Positions 20,815 through 31,060 of a stretch of 64,000 nucleotides of DNA are shown piece after piece. The notes beneath the pieces are model-generated. The model worked only from the letters and a program-made list of their open reading frames with translations, was not told the origin of the DNA and did no database searches. The translations under genes and the position numbers were made by a program. The stretch comes from CAZHGD01 sp964531735 (GTDB taxonomy: Bacteria; Armatimonadota; UBA10988), in assembly GCA_964531735.1 (NCBI GenBank), contig CAZHGD010000014.1:11806-75805 (forward strand), in the 5' to 3' direction. Numbering within the stretch: the stretch's first letter is position 1; each line of letters opens with the position of its first letter.

Positions 20815-21822
<1,008 letters not shown>

Positions 21823-21841
21823 CGCGCGAAGGAGTACCGCA

Positions 21842-24592
21842 ATGAGGCTGTGTATCGCTGCTGTCGTGGCCCTGCTGAGCCTGCTGGCGCCGCTGTCGGC
21901 GGCCCCCGCGCTGATTCGCAACGGCGACTTCGAGCAAGGCCTGGAAGGCTGGCTCGCTTCCCACGACTGGTACGCCCAACCGCCGGGCAGTGGGTTGAGC
22001 GCGGTGACCGCCGCCAAGGGCGAGGGCCGCGGCGGCTCCACGGCGCTCAAGATGGTCGGCGGCGGCAAGCGCGGCATCGTGATGCAGGTGTTCGGCGCCT
22101 ATCCGGGCCGCTATCGCGTCAGCGGCTGGATCCGCTGCCAGAACCTCGGCGCCGCGCAGGCCTCCATCCTCGTCGAGTGGCTGGGCCGCGGCGAGAAGTG
22201 GCTCAGCGGCGACACCGCCGGTGCCGTCAGTGGCACCAGCGACTGGAAGCACTTCGACACCGTGGTCACCGCGCCGGCCGCGGCCCGCGGGGTCCACTTC
22301 GACCTGCTGACCAGCGGCGCCAACTCCGGCACGGTCTGGTACGACGACATCGCCATGGAACGGGTGCCGGGCACCACCGGACCGCCGGCGCCGCCGACCA
22401 TCGCGGCCAACTCAGCCGACGACTCCGCGGGTCAGCTCACGCTGACCTGGCCGGCGGACAAGGTGCCGGGTGACGTGGTGCGCTACCTCGTCTACGCCAC
22501 CGACCGCCGCAGCGCGTTCATCGCCAATATGGTGCCGGTGGCCGTGGCCGAGCCGTCCGAGGGCAAGGTGGTCCTGCCGGCGCTGAGCACCGGACGCAGC
22601 TACCGCCTCTGCGCCGTGGCGGTCAACGCGGATGGCGCGGCCTCGCTGCCCGGACCGTGGATCATGGCCAAGGTCGAGGACCGTCAGGCGCCGCGGTCGG
22701 GCTTCATCAGCGCCGAACGCCAGGATGGCAACCGCGTGCTGGTCGGCTGGACGCCGCACTACGCCTCCGCACCGGCCAACGCCATCGAGGTCAGCCTGCC
22801 GGGCGTGCCCGCGCAACTGGTCGAGATCGGCGAGGCGCTGAAGCTTCAGCGGCCGTTCTACTGCACCGAACCGTGGGTCAAGGTGCCCGTGGCCGGCCCG
22901 GCGAACGCCGCCCAGGTGACCGTGCGGGTGCGCGGCACCAATGGGCGCTGGAGCGTGCCGGCCACCGCGCCGATCCTGGCCCCGGCCGCGACCGGTCAGC
23001 CCTGGACGCTGTGGACCACCGGGCCGACCGCGCAGTTGCGCCGCGACGCCGCCGCGCCGGCCGAACGGCCCACCACGTTCGCGGTGGTGGCCCAGCCGGG
23101 CGAAGCCGAAGGCCGCCAGCTCATGCTGCGCCCGACCCAGGCGCTGCACGACGTCCGGGTGCGGTTCGACTCGCTACGCTACCAGGGCGGTCACGACCTG
23201 ATCGCGAGCCGCTATCTCTCCTGGCACTTCGTCAACTACGTGAAGATCGACCAGAACTCGCGCGCCACGCCCGGCCCGGAGCTGGTCTGGAAGGCGCCGG
23301 CGGAGTACCCCGACGAGTTGTCGGACGACCCGGTGCGCGACCTGCCGGCCGACCAGATACAGCCGATCTTCTGCCGGCTGACCGTCCCCCGCAACGCCAA
23401 TCCGGGCACCTACCGCGGCGCGGTGACCATCCTCGCGCGCGAGGGCACGCAGACGCTGCCCATCACGCTCGAAGTCACCCCGCAGCCGACCGCCGATCCG
23501 CTCAAGCTGAAGTTCGTCTACTGGTACACCTGGGACGAAGCCTGTCGCAAGAGCGGCATTGAGCCCCGCTCGGCCGAGGCCTGGCGGTACCTGGCCAAGC
23601 TGGCCGAGATGATGATCACCTACCACCAGAACGTGGTGGTGGTCGACCAGGGCCTGGTCAGGGCCTGGCAGTTGCCCGACGGCAAGCTGCGCTGCGACTT
23701 CAGCGATTTCGACCGCTACGTGCGCGTGTTCCAGGCCGCCGGCGTCGACAAGCTGTTCTGCCTCAGCCATGTGGGCAGCCGCACCACCGGCGACTGGGAA
23801 TGCCCGACCATGGCGGCCCATCCGTTCGGCGCTCGCCGCACCGACAACGGCGAGACGGTGCCACTGAAGACACTCGACGTGCTGCCGGCCATCCAGGAAC
23901 ACATCGAGCAGATGGGCCTGCTCGACCGGTTCGCCGTCCACGTGGCCGACGAGCCGATCAAGCCGAACGAGGCCAGCTACAAGGCGCTGGCGGCCGCCGT
24001 CCACAAAGCCGCGCCGAAGCTGCGCCGCATCGACGCCATCCACATCCCGAGCCTGCGGGAGTCCGTGGAGATCATGGTGCCGCAGCTCAACTACTTGCAG
24101 CAGTGGCTGGGCGAGTACCAGGCGGCGCAGCAGGCCGGCACGGAGCTGTGGTTCTACGTGGCCTGGGTGCCCCAGGGCTCGTTCCCGAACCGGATGATCG
24201 ACAGCTCGGCGATCAAGCCGCGCGTCTTGCACTGGATGCACCCGCGCTACGGCACCACCGGCTATCTCCACTGGGCGCTGAACCACTGGCAGATCCCGCT
24301 CAGCAGCCTGGAATCACCGGGCGACCAGTACATCACCTGGCCCAGCAAGCGCTTCGCGGCGAACAGCTCGCTACGCTACGAATCCGAGCGTGACGGCCTG
24401 GAAGACGCGGAGCTGATGCTGCAACTCCGCGCGGCGCTGGAACGCAAGGGCCTGTCACCCGCCGCGGCCAAGGCCAAAGTCGACGAGCTGGCCGCACCGG
24501 CGGTGAAGGACTTCACCACGTTCACCCGCTCGTGGGAGGTGATGGAGGCGGTGCGAAAGGCGATGTTGGCGATGATGCGGGCAGCGCCGTAG
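21842..24592 (+). CDS. Secreted DUF4091 (GH123-like) protein with CBM4/9-like N-terminus
   Basis: A 916-residue secreted protein. A Sec signal (MRLCIAAVVALLSLLAPLSA) is followed by a CBM4/9-type jelly roll (about 20-175; IRNGDFEQGLEGW is the classic opening), a fibronectin III-like segment (about 185-275) and other beta domains. A DUF4091 glycosidase-like barrel then occupies about 560-890; its signature is RYESERDGLEDAELM near the C-terminus, and HVADEP near 700 is a probable acidic site. DUF4091 proteins are related to GH123. The ATG has AAGGAG seven bases upstream. The stop codon lies in the hairpin shared with the convergent gene. Confidence 0.75.
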   Translation: MRLCIAAVVALLSLLAPLSAAPALIRNGDFEQGLEGWLASHDWYAQPPGSGLSAVTAAKGEGRGGSTALKMVGGGKRGIVMQVFGAYPGRYRVSGWIRCQNLGAAQASILVEWLGRGEKWLSGDTAGAVSGTSDWKHFDTVVTAPAAARGVHFDLLTSGANSGTVWYDDIAMERVPGTTGPPAPPTIAANSADDSAGQLTLTWPADKVPGDVVRYLVYATDRRSAFIANMVPVAVAEPSEGKVVLPALSTGRSYRLCAVAVNADGAASLPGPWIMAKVEDRQAPRSGFISAERQDGNRVLVGWTPHYASAPANAIEVSLPGVPAQLVEIGEALKLQRPFYCTEPWVKVPVAGPANAAQVTVRVRGTNGRWSVPATAPILAPAATGQPWTLWTTGPTAQLRRDAAAPAERPTTFAVVAQPGEAEGRQLMLRPTQALHDVRVRFDSLRYQGGHDLIASRYLSWHFVNYVKIDQNSRATPGPELVWKAPAEYPDELSDDPVRDLPADQIQPIFCRLTVPRNANPGTYRGAVTILAREGTQTLPITLEVTPQPTADPLKLKFVYWYTWDEACRKSGIEPRSAEAWRYLAKLAEMMITYHQNVVVVDQGLVRAWQLPDGKLRCDFSDFDRYVRVFQAAGVDKLFCLSHVGSRTTGDWECPTMAAHPFGARRTDNGETVPLKTLDVLPAIQEHIEQMGLLDRFAVHVADEPIKPNEASYKALAAAVHKAAPKLRRIDAIHIPSLRESVEIMVPQLNYLQQWLGEYQAAQQAGTELWFYVAWVPQGSFPNRMIDSSAIKPRVLHWMHPRYGTTGYLHWALNHWQIPLSSLESPGDQYITWPSKRFAANSSLRYESERDGLEDAELMLQLRAALERKGLSPAAAKAKVDELAAPAVKDFTTFTRSWEVMEAVRKAMLAMMRAAP

Positions 24593-24615
24593 GGCGTCGG
24601 ACGGCGCCGCCCTAC
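24589..24615. terminator. Convergent hairpin containing both stop codons
   Basis: GTAGGGCG (24589-24596) and CGCCCTAC (24608-24615) pair across an 11-base loop. The TAG of the DUF4091 gene (24590-24592) and the TAG of the minus-strand UroD-like gene (24612-24614) both sit in the arms. This is a compact bidirectional stop. The eight-base foot GTAGGGCG is the same as the foot of the REP elements near 61 kb. Confidence 0.5.
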
Positions 24616-25544
24616 CCTCGCTCCGCGCACCACTGGCGGAACACCGCCAGCATGTGCTCGTAGTTCGCCAGCGGCATCCCGGGAAAGACCGTGTTCGACG
24701 TGGCGAAGATGTAGCCGCCGCCCGGCGCGGCGTGATCGAGGCAGTAGCGGGCCGAACGCTCGATGGCCTCGGGCGGGCCGGCCTGCAACAGGTCGCACTG
24801 CACGTTGCCCATCAGGGCCAGCTTGCCGTAGGTCAGCCGCTTCACCTCGGCGATGTCGACACCGGCCAGCGGGTCGAGCGAGTGCAGGCAGTCAGCGCCC
24901 AGGCTGAGCAGGTCGTCCAGGATCGGCATGACCTGGCCGTCGGTGTGGATGATCGCGATTCGGCCGTGGGACTTGACGCGCTGGACCAGGCGCCGCCAGT
25001 ACGGCGTCACCAGCTCGGCGAACTGCGCGGGCGAGATGAACGGGCCGGAGTTGAAGGCCACATCGTGGGGCAGGAAGATGAACTCCGCGCCGGCCGCCAC
25101 CAGCGCGTCGATGCGCGTCAGCGCGCCCTGGCACATCGCCTCGGCGCGCTCGTGCAAGGCATCTGGGCGGTCGATCAGGTCGACAGCGAACTGCGTCCAG
25201 TCGCTGATGGCCTCCAGCGCCCAGACACCGCCGCCGACCACGCCACCGACCAGGATCTGATCGCCGAACCGGTTGACCGCCGCGCGGACGCCGTCCGGGT
25301 CGCTCCACGGCCAGTAGACCATCAGCGCGTCCCAGCGGTAGCGCTCGATGATGCGCTGGTAGACACCGAGGCAGACCTCGATGGCGGCGCGCTTCTCGCC
25401 CGCGGTCATGCTCGCCCAGGCCTGGCGGTCGGGGAAGCGCAGGCCAAACGCCTCGTGCTCCACCTCGAACATGCTCTCCCAGTGCGGCGGGCGGTCGGGC
25501 TCCTCGAACCGCAACGCCGTCAACATGCGCTCCTTGCCGGTCAT
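24612..25544 (-). CDS. Uroporphyrinogen decarboxylase-family methyltransferase-like protein
   Basis: A 310-residue member of the UroD superfamily (the family of HemE, MtaA and other corrinoid-linked methyltransferases). Family features are the opening TGKERMLTALRFEEPDRPP, FLPHDVAFNSGPFISPAQF near the middle and the HTDGQVMPILDDLLSLGAD segment. The HxCG zinc motif of true methylcobamide:CoM methyltransferases reads HTDG here, so zinc-dependent methyl transfer is doubtful. The arginines expected in genuine HemE are not obvious, so haem synthesis is unlikely. ATG at 25544 overlaps the stop of the upstream SGNH gene by four bases. This subgroup is common beside glycosidase genes and its substrate is unknown. 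Confidence 0.75.
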   Translation of the reverse strand: MTGKERMLTALRFEEPDRPPHWESMFEVEHEAFGLRFPDRQAWASMTAGEKRAAIEVCLGVYQRIIERYRWDALMVYWPWSDPDGVRAAVNRFGDQILVGGVVGGGVWALEAISDWTQFAVDLIDRPDALHERAEAMCQGALTRIDALVAAGAEFIFLPHDVAFNSGPFISPAQFAELVTPYWRRLVQRVKSHGRIAIIHTDGQVMPILDDLLSLGADCLHSLDPLAGVDIAEVKRLTYGKLALMGNVQCDLLQAGPPEAIERSARYCLDHAAPGGGYIFATSNTVFPGMPLANYEHMLAVFRQWCAERG

Positions 25545-26590
25545 CGCCGCGCCCTCTCGACCTGCAGAATGGACTCGGCCCACAGTTGTGCCATGAGCCC
25601 CATGCCGACCTCATTCGGGTGGACCGGGTCCTCGCCGTACCAACGGTCGGGGTCGGCTTGGTAGGCACCATAGAAGTCCGGGCCGGCCGAGAGCTTCAGC
25701 CGCCGGCGCACCTGCTCGATCACCGGCAGGTAGCTGCGCAGCACTTCGTCGGCGCCGGGCCAGCGGTCGAAGCACGGCCGGGCCAGCAGGATACGCTTCG
25801 GCTGCGCGCCGAAGTCGCCAACGAGGATGCGGACCATCTGGGCCAGGTTGTCACCGACCACCTCGGGCTCCACGCAGGCGCGCTCGTCATTGACGCCCAG
25901 GTGGATCAGCCACCAGGCCGGCGCCAACTGCTGCATCCGTTTCTGCCAGCCACGGTTGTGGCGCATCATGTCCAGGTACTGGCCGGTGGTATGCGCGCCC
26001 AGCCCCTCGTTGGCGATGAACACCGGCCGCCGCCAGGCCGCCGTGAGCGCGTCGTTGAGGCCGGTCAGCCAGCTCTCGAAGCAGTTGACCTCCGGCTTGT
26101 GCACCGCCGTGGTCGGCGCGTGCTGCGGGAAGTTGCGGCCGTCACGGCTGACCGAGAGCAGCGGGAACAGCCCCGCGTGGAGTTCGGACGGCGGACAGTG
26201 GTAGCCGCGCCCGAGGTAACCCTCGGTGATGCTGTCGCCCAGCGCCGCGATGACCGTGCCGACGCCGACGCGGTCGATGGTGACGACCTCGGGCGACCGC
26301 TCGACCACCAGCCGCCACTCGGCCGGCGGCAGCTTGCTGAAGGTGGTCTCGCCGACGCCGCTTGGCAGCACGGCCCGGCGCGCCGCGTGCCCGCGGGCCG
26401 AGAGCGTCAACGCCACCGGTGTCGTGCCCGGCGCGCCGGTCAGCTTGACGGTCAGGTCGCCGTCGGCCTGGAGGTAGGGGATGACGTAGCGACCCTCGAC
26501 ATCGTCGATCTGGCGGTACAGCACGCCGCGGTCCAGGTCGGGCCGCAGCACGCCGTCACCGATGCGGAGCCGGCTGGTCAGAGAGGGCAT
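25541..26590 (-). CDS. SGNH/GDSL-type hydrolase
   Basis: A 349-residue esterase-like protein. The nucleophile is S120 in ALGDSITEG (block I), the block III asparagine is in LGVNDE, and the catalytic dyad is D321 and H324 in DPVHPNE (block V). The first 110 residues form a beta-rich domain that commonly precedes carbohydrate-esterase SGNH modules. No signal peptide is seen, so it probably acts in the cytoplasm, for example on acylated sugars. ATG 26590 is favoured over an upstream start because the family similarity begins there. It is translationally coupled (ATGA) to the UroD-like gene. Confidence 0.8.
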   Translation of the reverse strand: MPSLTSRLRIGDGVLRPDLDRGVLYRQIDDVEGRYVIPYLQADGDLTVKLTGAPGTTPVALTLSARGHAARRAVLPSGVGETTFSKLPPAEWRLVVERSPEVVTIDRVGVGTVIAALGDSITEGYLGRGYHCPPSELHAGLFPLLSVSRDGRNFPQHAPTTAVHKPEVNCFESWLTGLNDALTAAWRRPVFIANEGLGAHTTGQYLDMMRHNRGWQKRMQQLAPAWWLIHLGVNDERACVEPEVVGDNLAQMVRILVGDFGAQPKRILLARPCFDRWPGADEVLRSYLPVIEQVRRRLKLSAGPDFYGAYQADPDRWYGEDPVHPNEVGMGLMAQLWAESILQVERARR

Positions 26591-26594
26591 CGGG

Positions 26595-27005
26595 TCACCT
26601 ACCTGACCCGCTCTGCGCCGGCGCCCGACCGGCACTCGCGGTGCCGGCCAGACCGAGCGCCTGGGTCAACAGATAGGTGACCGTGGCGTTGATGCTCAAG
26701 CCCTCGGCAGCGGCTCGTTGGGCCAGGGCGATATGAAGCGACTTGGGCAGACGCACACTGACCGCGCCGGTGTACGCACGCATCGGTGGCGGAACGGCTG
26801 CGCCGAGCTGTTCGGCATGCTCCAGCATCGCCGCAATGCCATTGGTCAGCTCTTCGACGGCCTCGTCGCGTGTCGCTCCAGCGCCGACGGCACCGGGGAA
26901 ATCCGCCGCGCGGGCGACGAACAGCCCGTCGCCGTCGTCGGGCACGACCACCGGCGTGTACCGGCGCGCCCGCTCAAGGTAGGTCGCCGTGGTCGGTTCG
27001 GTCAT
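26595..27005 (-). CDS. hicB: HicB-type antitoxin
   Basis: A 136-residue protein. Residues 10-60 form the degenerate RNase H-like HicB fold (YTPVVVPDDGDGLFVARAADFPG, then a GATRDEAVEEL helix). The C-terminus is a ribbon-helix-helix DNA-binding segment (VSVRLPKSLHIALAQRAAAE, SINATV). It should neutralise HicA and autoregulate the pair. Its ATG overlaps the hicA stop by four bases. The toxin-first order matches the classic hicAB arrangement. Confidence 0.85.
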   Translation of the reverse strand: MTEPTTATYLERARRYTPVVVPDDGDGLFVARAADFPGAVGAGATRDEAVEELTNGIAAMLEHAEQLGAAVPPPMRAYTGAVSVRLPKSLHIALAQRAAAEGLSINATVTYLLTQALGLAGTASAGRAPAQSGSGR

Positions 27006-27289
27006 GGCTGGTTCTCCTCTGACGCCGGATCGGCTGACCCGGCGCGTGCCTGGTCGATGGCGTCCAGCGCACGGTTGACGTAGGGCAGCAGCAGGAAGCC
27101 CTCGCCGCGACCGTGGGCCGGCGCGATGTTGCACCAAGCGCCACTGGGCGCGTGCCGGCACGACCAGTGGCCACTTCCGCCAAGGTGGCAGTCGAAGCCG
27201 TTGGCACGCAGCGCCGCCAGCAGATCGTCGGCGATCACGGTACGCCGGTTCTGCCGTATCGGGCGTTGGCGCTTGTCCGGCGTGCCCAC
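27002..27289 (-). CDS. hicA: HicA-type mRNA interferase toxin
   Basis: A 95-residue double-stranded RNA-binding-like toxin expected to cleave mRNA. The characteristic segment GGSGHWSCRHAPSG carries the catalytic histidine in the G-S-x-H context, preceded by DDLLAALRANGF. The domain is slightly longer than average (an N-terminal basic extension and a C-terminal tail). The start is GTG at 27289 with GGAGG six bases upstream. The sequence is intact, so the toxin is probably functional. Confidence 0.82.
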   Translation of the reverse strand: MGTPDKRQRPIRQNRRTVIADDLLAALRANGFDCHLGGSGHWSCRHAPSGAWCNIAPAHGRGEGFLLLPYVNRALDAIDQARAGSADPASEENQP

Positions 27290-27309
27290 AACGGCCCTCC
27301 GCCACTCTC

Positions 27310-27338
27310 AGTGTAGTCACCAGCGACCACACGCGCAA
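27310..27338 (-). promoter_or_regulatory. Possible hicAB promoter
   Basis: On the minus strand TTGCGC (27333-27338), 17 bases, then TACACT (27310-27315). The hexamers match consensus in three and four positions. Spacing and position (about 20 bases before the GTG start) are right, but the match is modest. Confidence 0.3.
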
Positions 27339-27475
27339 CCAACTCGAGGCCGCCTTGCGAAACCGTTGGCGCGTGGCCGGCAGAGGGCTGGAGGCAAACT
27401 CACCAGCACCTCACGGGCCGGTAGGATACCTCGTGCCCACCGCGAAGACCACCCCGTCGCCTCGCGGAGACGTCC

Positions 27476-30400
27476 ATGTGGTTCAGCCCGCTTACCCTCG
27501 CCCTGCTCAGCCTGTCGGCGCCGGCCGACCCGGCGTGGTCGTTCGACGCCGGGACCCATCGCGCGGTGGTGCGGCTACGCGCGCCCGGCGGTGAGGCGCC
27601 GTTCGGACGGCCAGTCCGGCTGCGGCTCGATCCGGCCAAGCTGCCGGCCGCCGCTTCGGGCGTGGCGGTCTGGGACCTCAAGGCCAACGCCGCGGTGCCG
27701 GCTCAGCTTCGCGGCGCCGAAGTGAGCATCGACCCGGGCCGGCCGCTGACACCTGGTGAGGAGCGCTGGTACCACCTCTATCTGGTGCCCACCGTGCCGA
27801 GCAGCACGGCAACGCCCGTCCAGGTCAACGACGACGGCCGCGTGCAGACACCACGCTACGAAGCCGCCGTCGACCTCGCCGCGGGCGGTCATCTCCGCTC
27901 GCTCGTGCTCAAGGACGGCGGCCGCCGCGTCGAGACGCTCGGCGACGGCATCCACTGGTGGGTCGGCCGGAACCCGCAGGTGACGCAGAAGGGCCTCGGC
28001 CGCGTCGAACTGCGCGTGGTCGAGCGTGGACCGGTGTTCGTCGCCTGCCAGGTCACGCATCCCGACCTGTGCGTCAAGGGCAACTCGCTGACCACCGAGT
28101 ACCGCTTCTACCGCGACTTCATCGAGGTCGACCACCACTACCGCACCGCCCAGCCGTTCGACATCACCTGGCTGAAGTTGCCGGTCTCGGTCCGCGCGCG
28201 CGGCAACGCGCCGGGGCTGTACTCCAACCCGGCGCTACGCGACCAGCCGCTGCTGACCGCCGGCGCCAACGGCCGCTGGACGCCGGCCACGTGGCACGAT
28301 GTCAGCTACCAGGGCGCCGAACCGTTCGGCCTGGGCGTGATCTGCCGCAACCCGGGCGAGGCGCACGAGCTGTTCTTCATGGACTCGGTGCGACCGGATG
28401 AGTACGAGTGGATCTACGCCGAGCCGTTCGGCTGGGAACGACCAGTGGCGGTGAAGAGCGACTTCAAGGTGCAACTGACCATCGTCCCCCACCCCGCCGG
28501 TCCGGGGCGCTACCGCGACACGATGGCGCATCTCGAGCCGGACGTCGGCCTGGCCCTGATGGCCTGGCAGGCCAAGGGCGCGGCGCCGGTGGACTCCGAC
28601 GCCGATGGCCTGTCCGACCTGGCCGAGTTGCAGGTGGGCACCAACCCGAACGCCGCCGACACCGACGGCGACGGCATTCGCGACGGCCAGGATCCCGACC
28701 CGCTCCGCGGCGCGCCGCCGGTGCGCCAACTCGCCTGGCCGAGCAACGCGGCGGAACCGACCGACCGGCCGCAGACCATCGCCGCGGTGAAGCCGGTGGG
28801 CGGCGTGCCCACGGTGGTGCTCGACGGCCGGCCCTACGGCCCGATGGCCTACACCCGGTGTGCGGGCAGCCTGCCGCAACTGGCCGAGATGGGCCGCCGC
28901 AACTACCGGCTGCACTTCGAGATGGTCGGCCCGGTGGGCTGGCCGGGCGAGCAGGAGAAGACCTTCCGCAACCTGGACAACCAGCTCCAGCGCTTCCTCA
29001 AGGAGGTCCCGGAAGCGCGCGTCATTCTGCGCCTGTACCTGTGCAACCCGCGCAACTTCGCGCGGGACTACCCCGACCAGGTGATGTGCTTCAACGACGG
29101 CGACCCACGGCACTACCAGACGTGGTACGCCATGACCGACCGGCCGTTGGCCGAGCGCGGCTATCCGAGCTTCGCCTCGCCCGTCTGGCGCCAGAAGACC
29201 TGCGAGGCGCTCCACAACTACGTCACGCACATCCGGCGCAGTGCCTACGCCAAGAACGTCGTCGGCTACTTCATCTGTGGCGGCGGCACCGAGGAGTGGT
29301 ACTACTGGGGCGACTACGACCATGCCAACCTGACCGTCGACTACTCGAAGCCGATGCTGGCGGCTCTCCGCGAGCACCTGCGCCGCCGGTACGACGGCGA
29401 TGTGACCAAACTGCGCGCGGCCTGGCAGGACGAGACCGCCGACTTCGCCACGGCGCTGCCGCCGAGCGCGCAGCAGCGGCGCGAAGCGCTGGGCGCCTTC
29501 TGGAACCCCGTGGTGGCGAATCGGGTGCGCGACTACTACTACGTCCACAACAAGGTCATGGAGGACTCGGTCCTGCTCTTCGCGCGCTCCGTGAAGCAGG
29601 CCTGCCGCCGCGAGCAGATGGTCGGCCTGTTCCACGGCTACCTGCAGAACCACTGGTTGCTGGAGGGCGGCCAAGCCACCTTGCGCGAGGTGCTCGAGTC
29701 ACCCGACATCGACTTCTGGTCGGGCCCACCGCAGTATGACCGTCGCGGGCAAGGCGAGCACGGCTGCGTGCGGTTCCCCATGGCCAGTTTGAAGGCCAAC
29801 GGCAAACTGTGGATCAGCGAATCGGACATCCGCACCAGCTTCAGCGAACCGGCCAAAGGCAATCCCTCGCTGTATGGCCGGCCACCGAGCCTGGAGGAAT
29901 CGCTGGCCTGCCTGCAGCGCGAGTACGGCCACATGCTGTGCGAGGGCGGCAACGGCTGGTGGTTCCAGATGGGCCGGCAGTGGTACCACCACGAGCCGAT
30001 CCTGTCGCTGTTCGACACCATGCAGCGCTGTGGCGAAGCGGCCATGGCCTTCGACCGCACCAGCGACACCGACATCGCCACGGTGGTCCACCTGAACAGC
30101 CTGATGGTCACGCCGCCGTGGCCGGTGACCTCGTCGGTGATCGACGCCTTCAAGGTCCAGGAGACCTGCCGTATCGGCGCCCCCGTCGACCACTGGGAGC
30201 TGACCGACCTGCTCAAGCCGGGCGCCAAGCGTTACAAGCTCTACCTGATGCTCAACTGCTTCAGCCTGTCGGCCGCCGAGCGCGCGGCCATCGACCAGCA
30301 ACTGCGCCGCAACGGGGCGACGCTGGTCTGGATGGTCGCGCCGGGTCTGTTCCAGCCCGACGCCACCATCGAACGCGACGGCGCGCACGTGCGCGACCTG

Positions 30401-31060
30401 CTCGGGTTCGGTCTGACCTCGGTGACCGGCTCCGGCTTGTCGCCGAAGATGAAGCTGACCGCCGCCGGCGCGGCCTGGCTGAAGGGCTTCGACCCGCAAC
30501 GAGCGTTCGGCGAGTTCGAGCGCCCGCGCTGGGATCCCGACCCGAAGACCGGCCAGATCACGGCCATGCCGGCGGCGCCGACGCGCCTGCCCGAGTTGTT
30601 CGCCGCCGACGGTGGCGAGCCACTGGCCACCTACCTGGACGGCGGCCGCACGTCCATGGCTCTGCGCCGCGGCGAACGCGCCACCGACGTCTGGATCGGC
30701 TCGGTGATGGCCCCGGCCGACCTGCTCCGCGCGCTGGCGCGCCAGGCTGGCTGCCACCTGTTCGTGGACGCCGACGAGATCGTCTACGCCAACCACAGCT
30801 TCCTGACCCTCCACACCCGCGCGGACGGCGAGCGCACCTTCCGCCTGCGCCGCCCGGCCGACGTGATCGAGGTGTTCACGGGTCAGGTGCTGGGCCGCCA
30901 GGTGACCGAGTTCAAGGACACCGTGCCGGCCTATCGCACGCGGGTGTACTTCGTCGGTGACGGCCAGGCCTGGGCGCGCGAGCGCCAGCGGGCGGACGGC
31001 GTGATGGCGGCGTTCCAGGAGGCGAACCGGGCGGCCCAGGCCTCGACCGGGAGCCAGTAA
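27476..31060 (+). CDS. Secreted GH42-like beta-galactosidase-type protein with calcium-binding linker
   Basis: A 1,194-residue secreted protein. A short signal peptide (MWFSPLTLALLSLSAPA) leads into beta-rich domains (to about 365). A thrombospondin type 3-like calcium-binding linker follows at about 372-412, with DSDADGLSD and DTDGDGIRDGQDPDPL. From about 440 to 1000 there is a TIM barrel and a GATase-like domain reminiscent of GH42: NVVGYFICGGGTEEW resembles the acid/base region and KLWISESDIR the nucleophile region. The C-terminal 48 codons are exactly duplicated 832 bases downstream. The stop overlaps the next gene as TAATG. The GH assignment is by overall pattern. Confidence 0.6.
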   Translation: MWFSPLTLALLSLSAPADPAWSFDAGTHRAVVRLRAPGGEAPFGRPVRLRLDPAKLPAAASGVAVWDLKANAAVPAQLRGAEVSIDPGRPLTPGEERWYHLYLVPTVPSSTATPVQVNDDGRVQTPRYEAAVDLAAGGHLRSLVLKDGGRRVETLGDGIHWWVGRNPQVTQKGLGRVELRVVERGPVFVACQVTHPDLCVKGNSLTTEYRFYRDFIEVDHHYRTAQPFDITWLKLPVSVRARGNAPGLYSNPALRDQPLLTAGANGRWTPATWHDVSYQGAEPFGLGVICRNPGEAHELFFMDSVRPDEYEWIYAEPFGWERPVAVKSDFKVQLTIVPHPAGPGRYRDTMAHLEPDVGLALMAWQAKGAAPVDSDADGLSDLAELQVGTNPNAADTDGDGIRDGQDPDPLRGAPPVRQLAWPSNAAEPTDRPQTIAAVKPVGGVPTVVLDGRPYGPMAYTRCAGSLPQLAEMGRRNYRLHFEMVGPVGWPGEQEKTFRNLDNQLQRFLKEVPEARVILRLYLCNPRNFARDYPDQVMCFNDGDPRHYQTWYAMTDRPLAERGYPSFASPVWRQKTCEALHNYVTHIRRSAYAKNVVGYFICGGGTEEWYYWGDYDHANLTVDYSKPMLAALREHLRRRYDGDVTKLRAAWQDETADFATALPPSAQQRREALGAFWNPVVANRVRDYYYVHNKVMEDSVLLFARSVKQACRREQMVGLFHGYLQNHWLLEGGQATLREVLESPDIDFWSGPPQYDRRGQGEHGCVRFPMASLKANGKLWISESDIRTSFSEPAKGNPSLYGRPPSLEESLACLQREYGHMLCEGGNGWWFQMGRQWYHHEPILSLFDTMQRCGEAAMAFDRTSDTDIATVVHLNSLMVTPPWPVTSSVIDAFKVQETCRIGAPVDHWELTDLLKPGAKRYKLYLMLNCFSLSAAERAAIDQQLRRNGATLVWMVAPGLFQPDATIERDGAHVRDLLGFGLTSVTGSGLSPKMKLTAAGAAWLKGFDPQRAFGEFERPRWDPDPKTGQITAMPAAPTRLPELFAADGGEPLATYLDGGRTSMALRRGERATDVWIGSVMAPADLLRALARQAGCHLFVDADEIVYANHSFLTLHTRADGERTFRLRRPADVIEVFTGQVLGRQVTEFKDTVPAYRTRVYFVGDGQAWARERQRADGVMAAFQEANRAAQASTGSQ
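30884..31028 (+). repeat. 145-bp direct repeat, copy 1
   Basis: Identical over all 145 bases to 31716-31860 (offset 832). This copy is the coding 3' end of the GH42-like gene. The next gene lies between the two copies. Confidence 0.95.

Noticed and set aside
24612..25544. HemE uroporphyrinogen decarboxylase for haem synthesis
   Set aside because: The sequence belongs to the wider UroD superfamily, lies with an esterase and glycosidase-like genes, and lacks other haem genes nearby.
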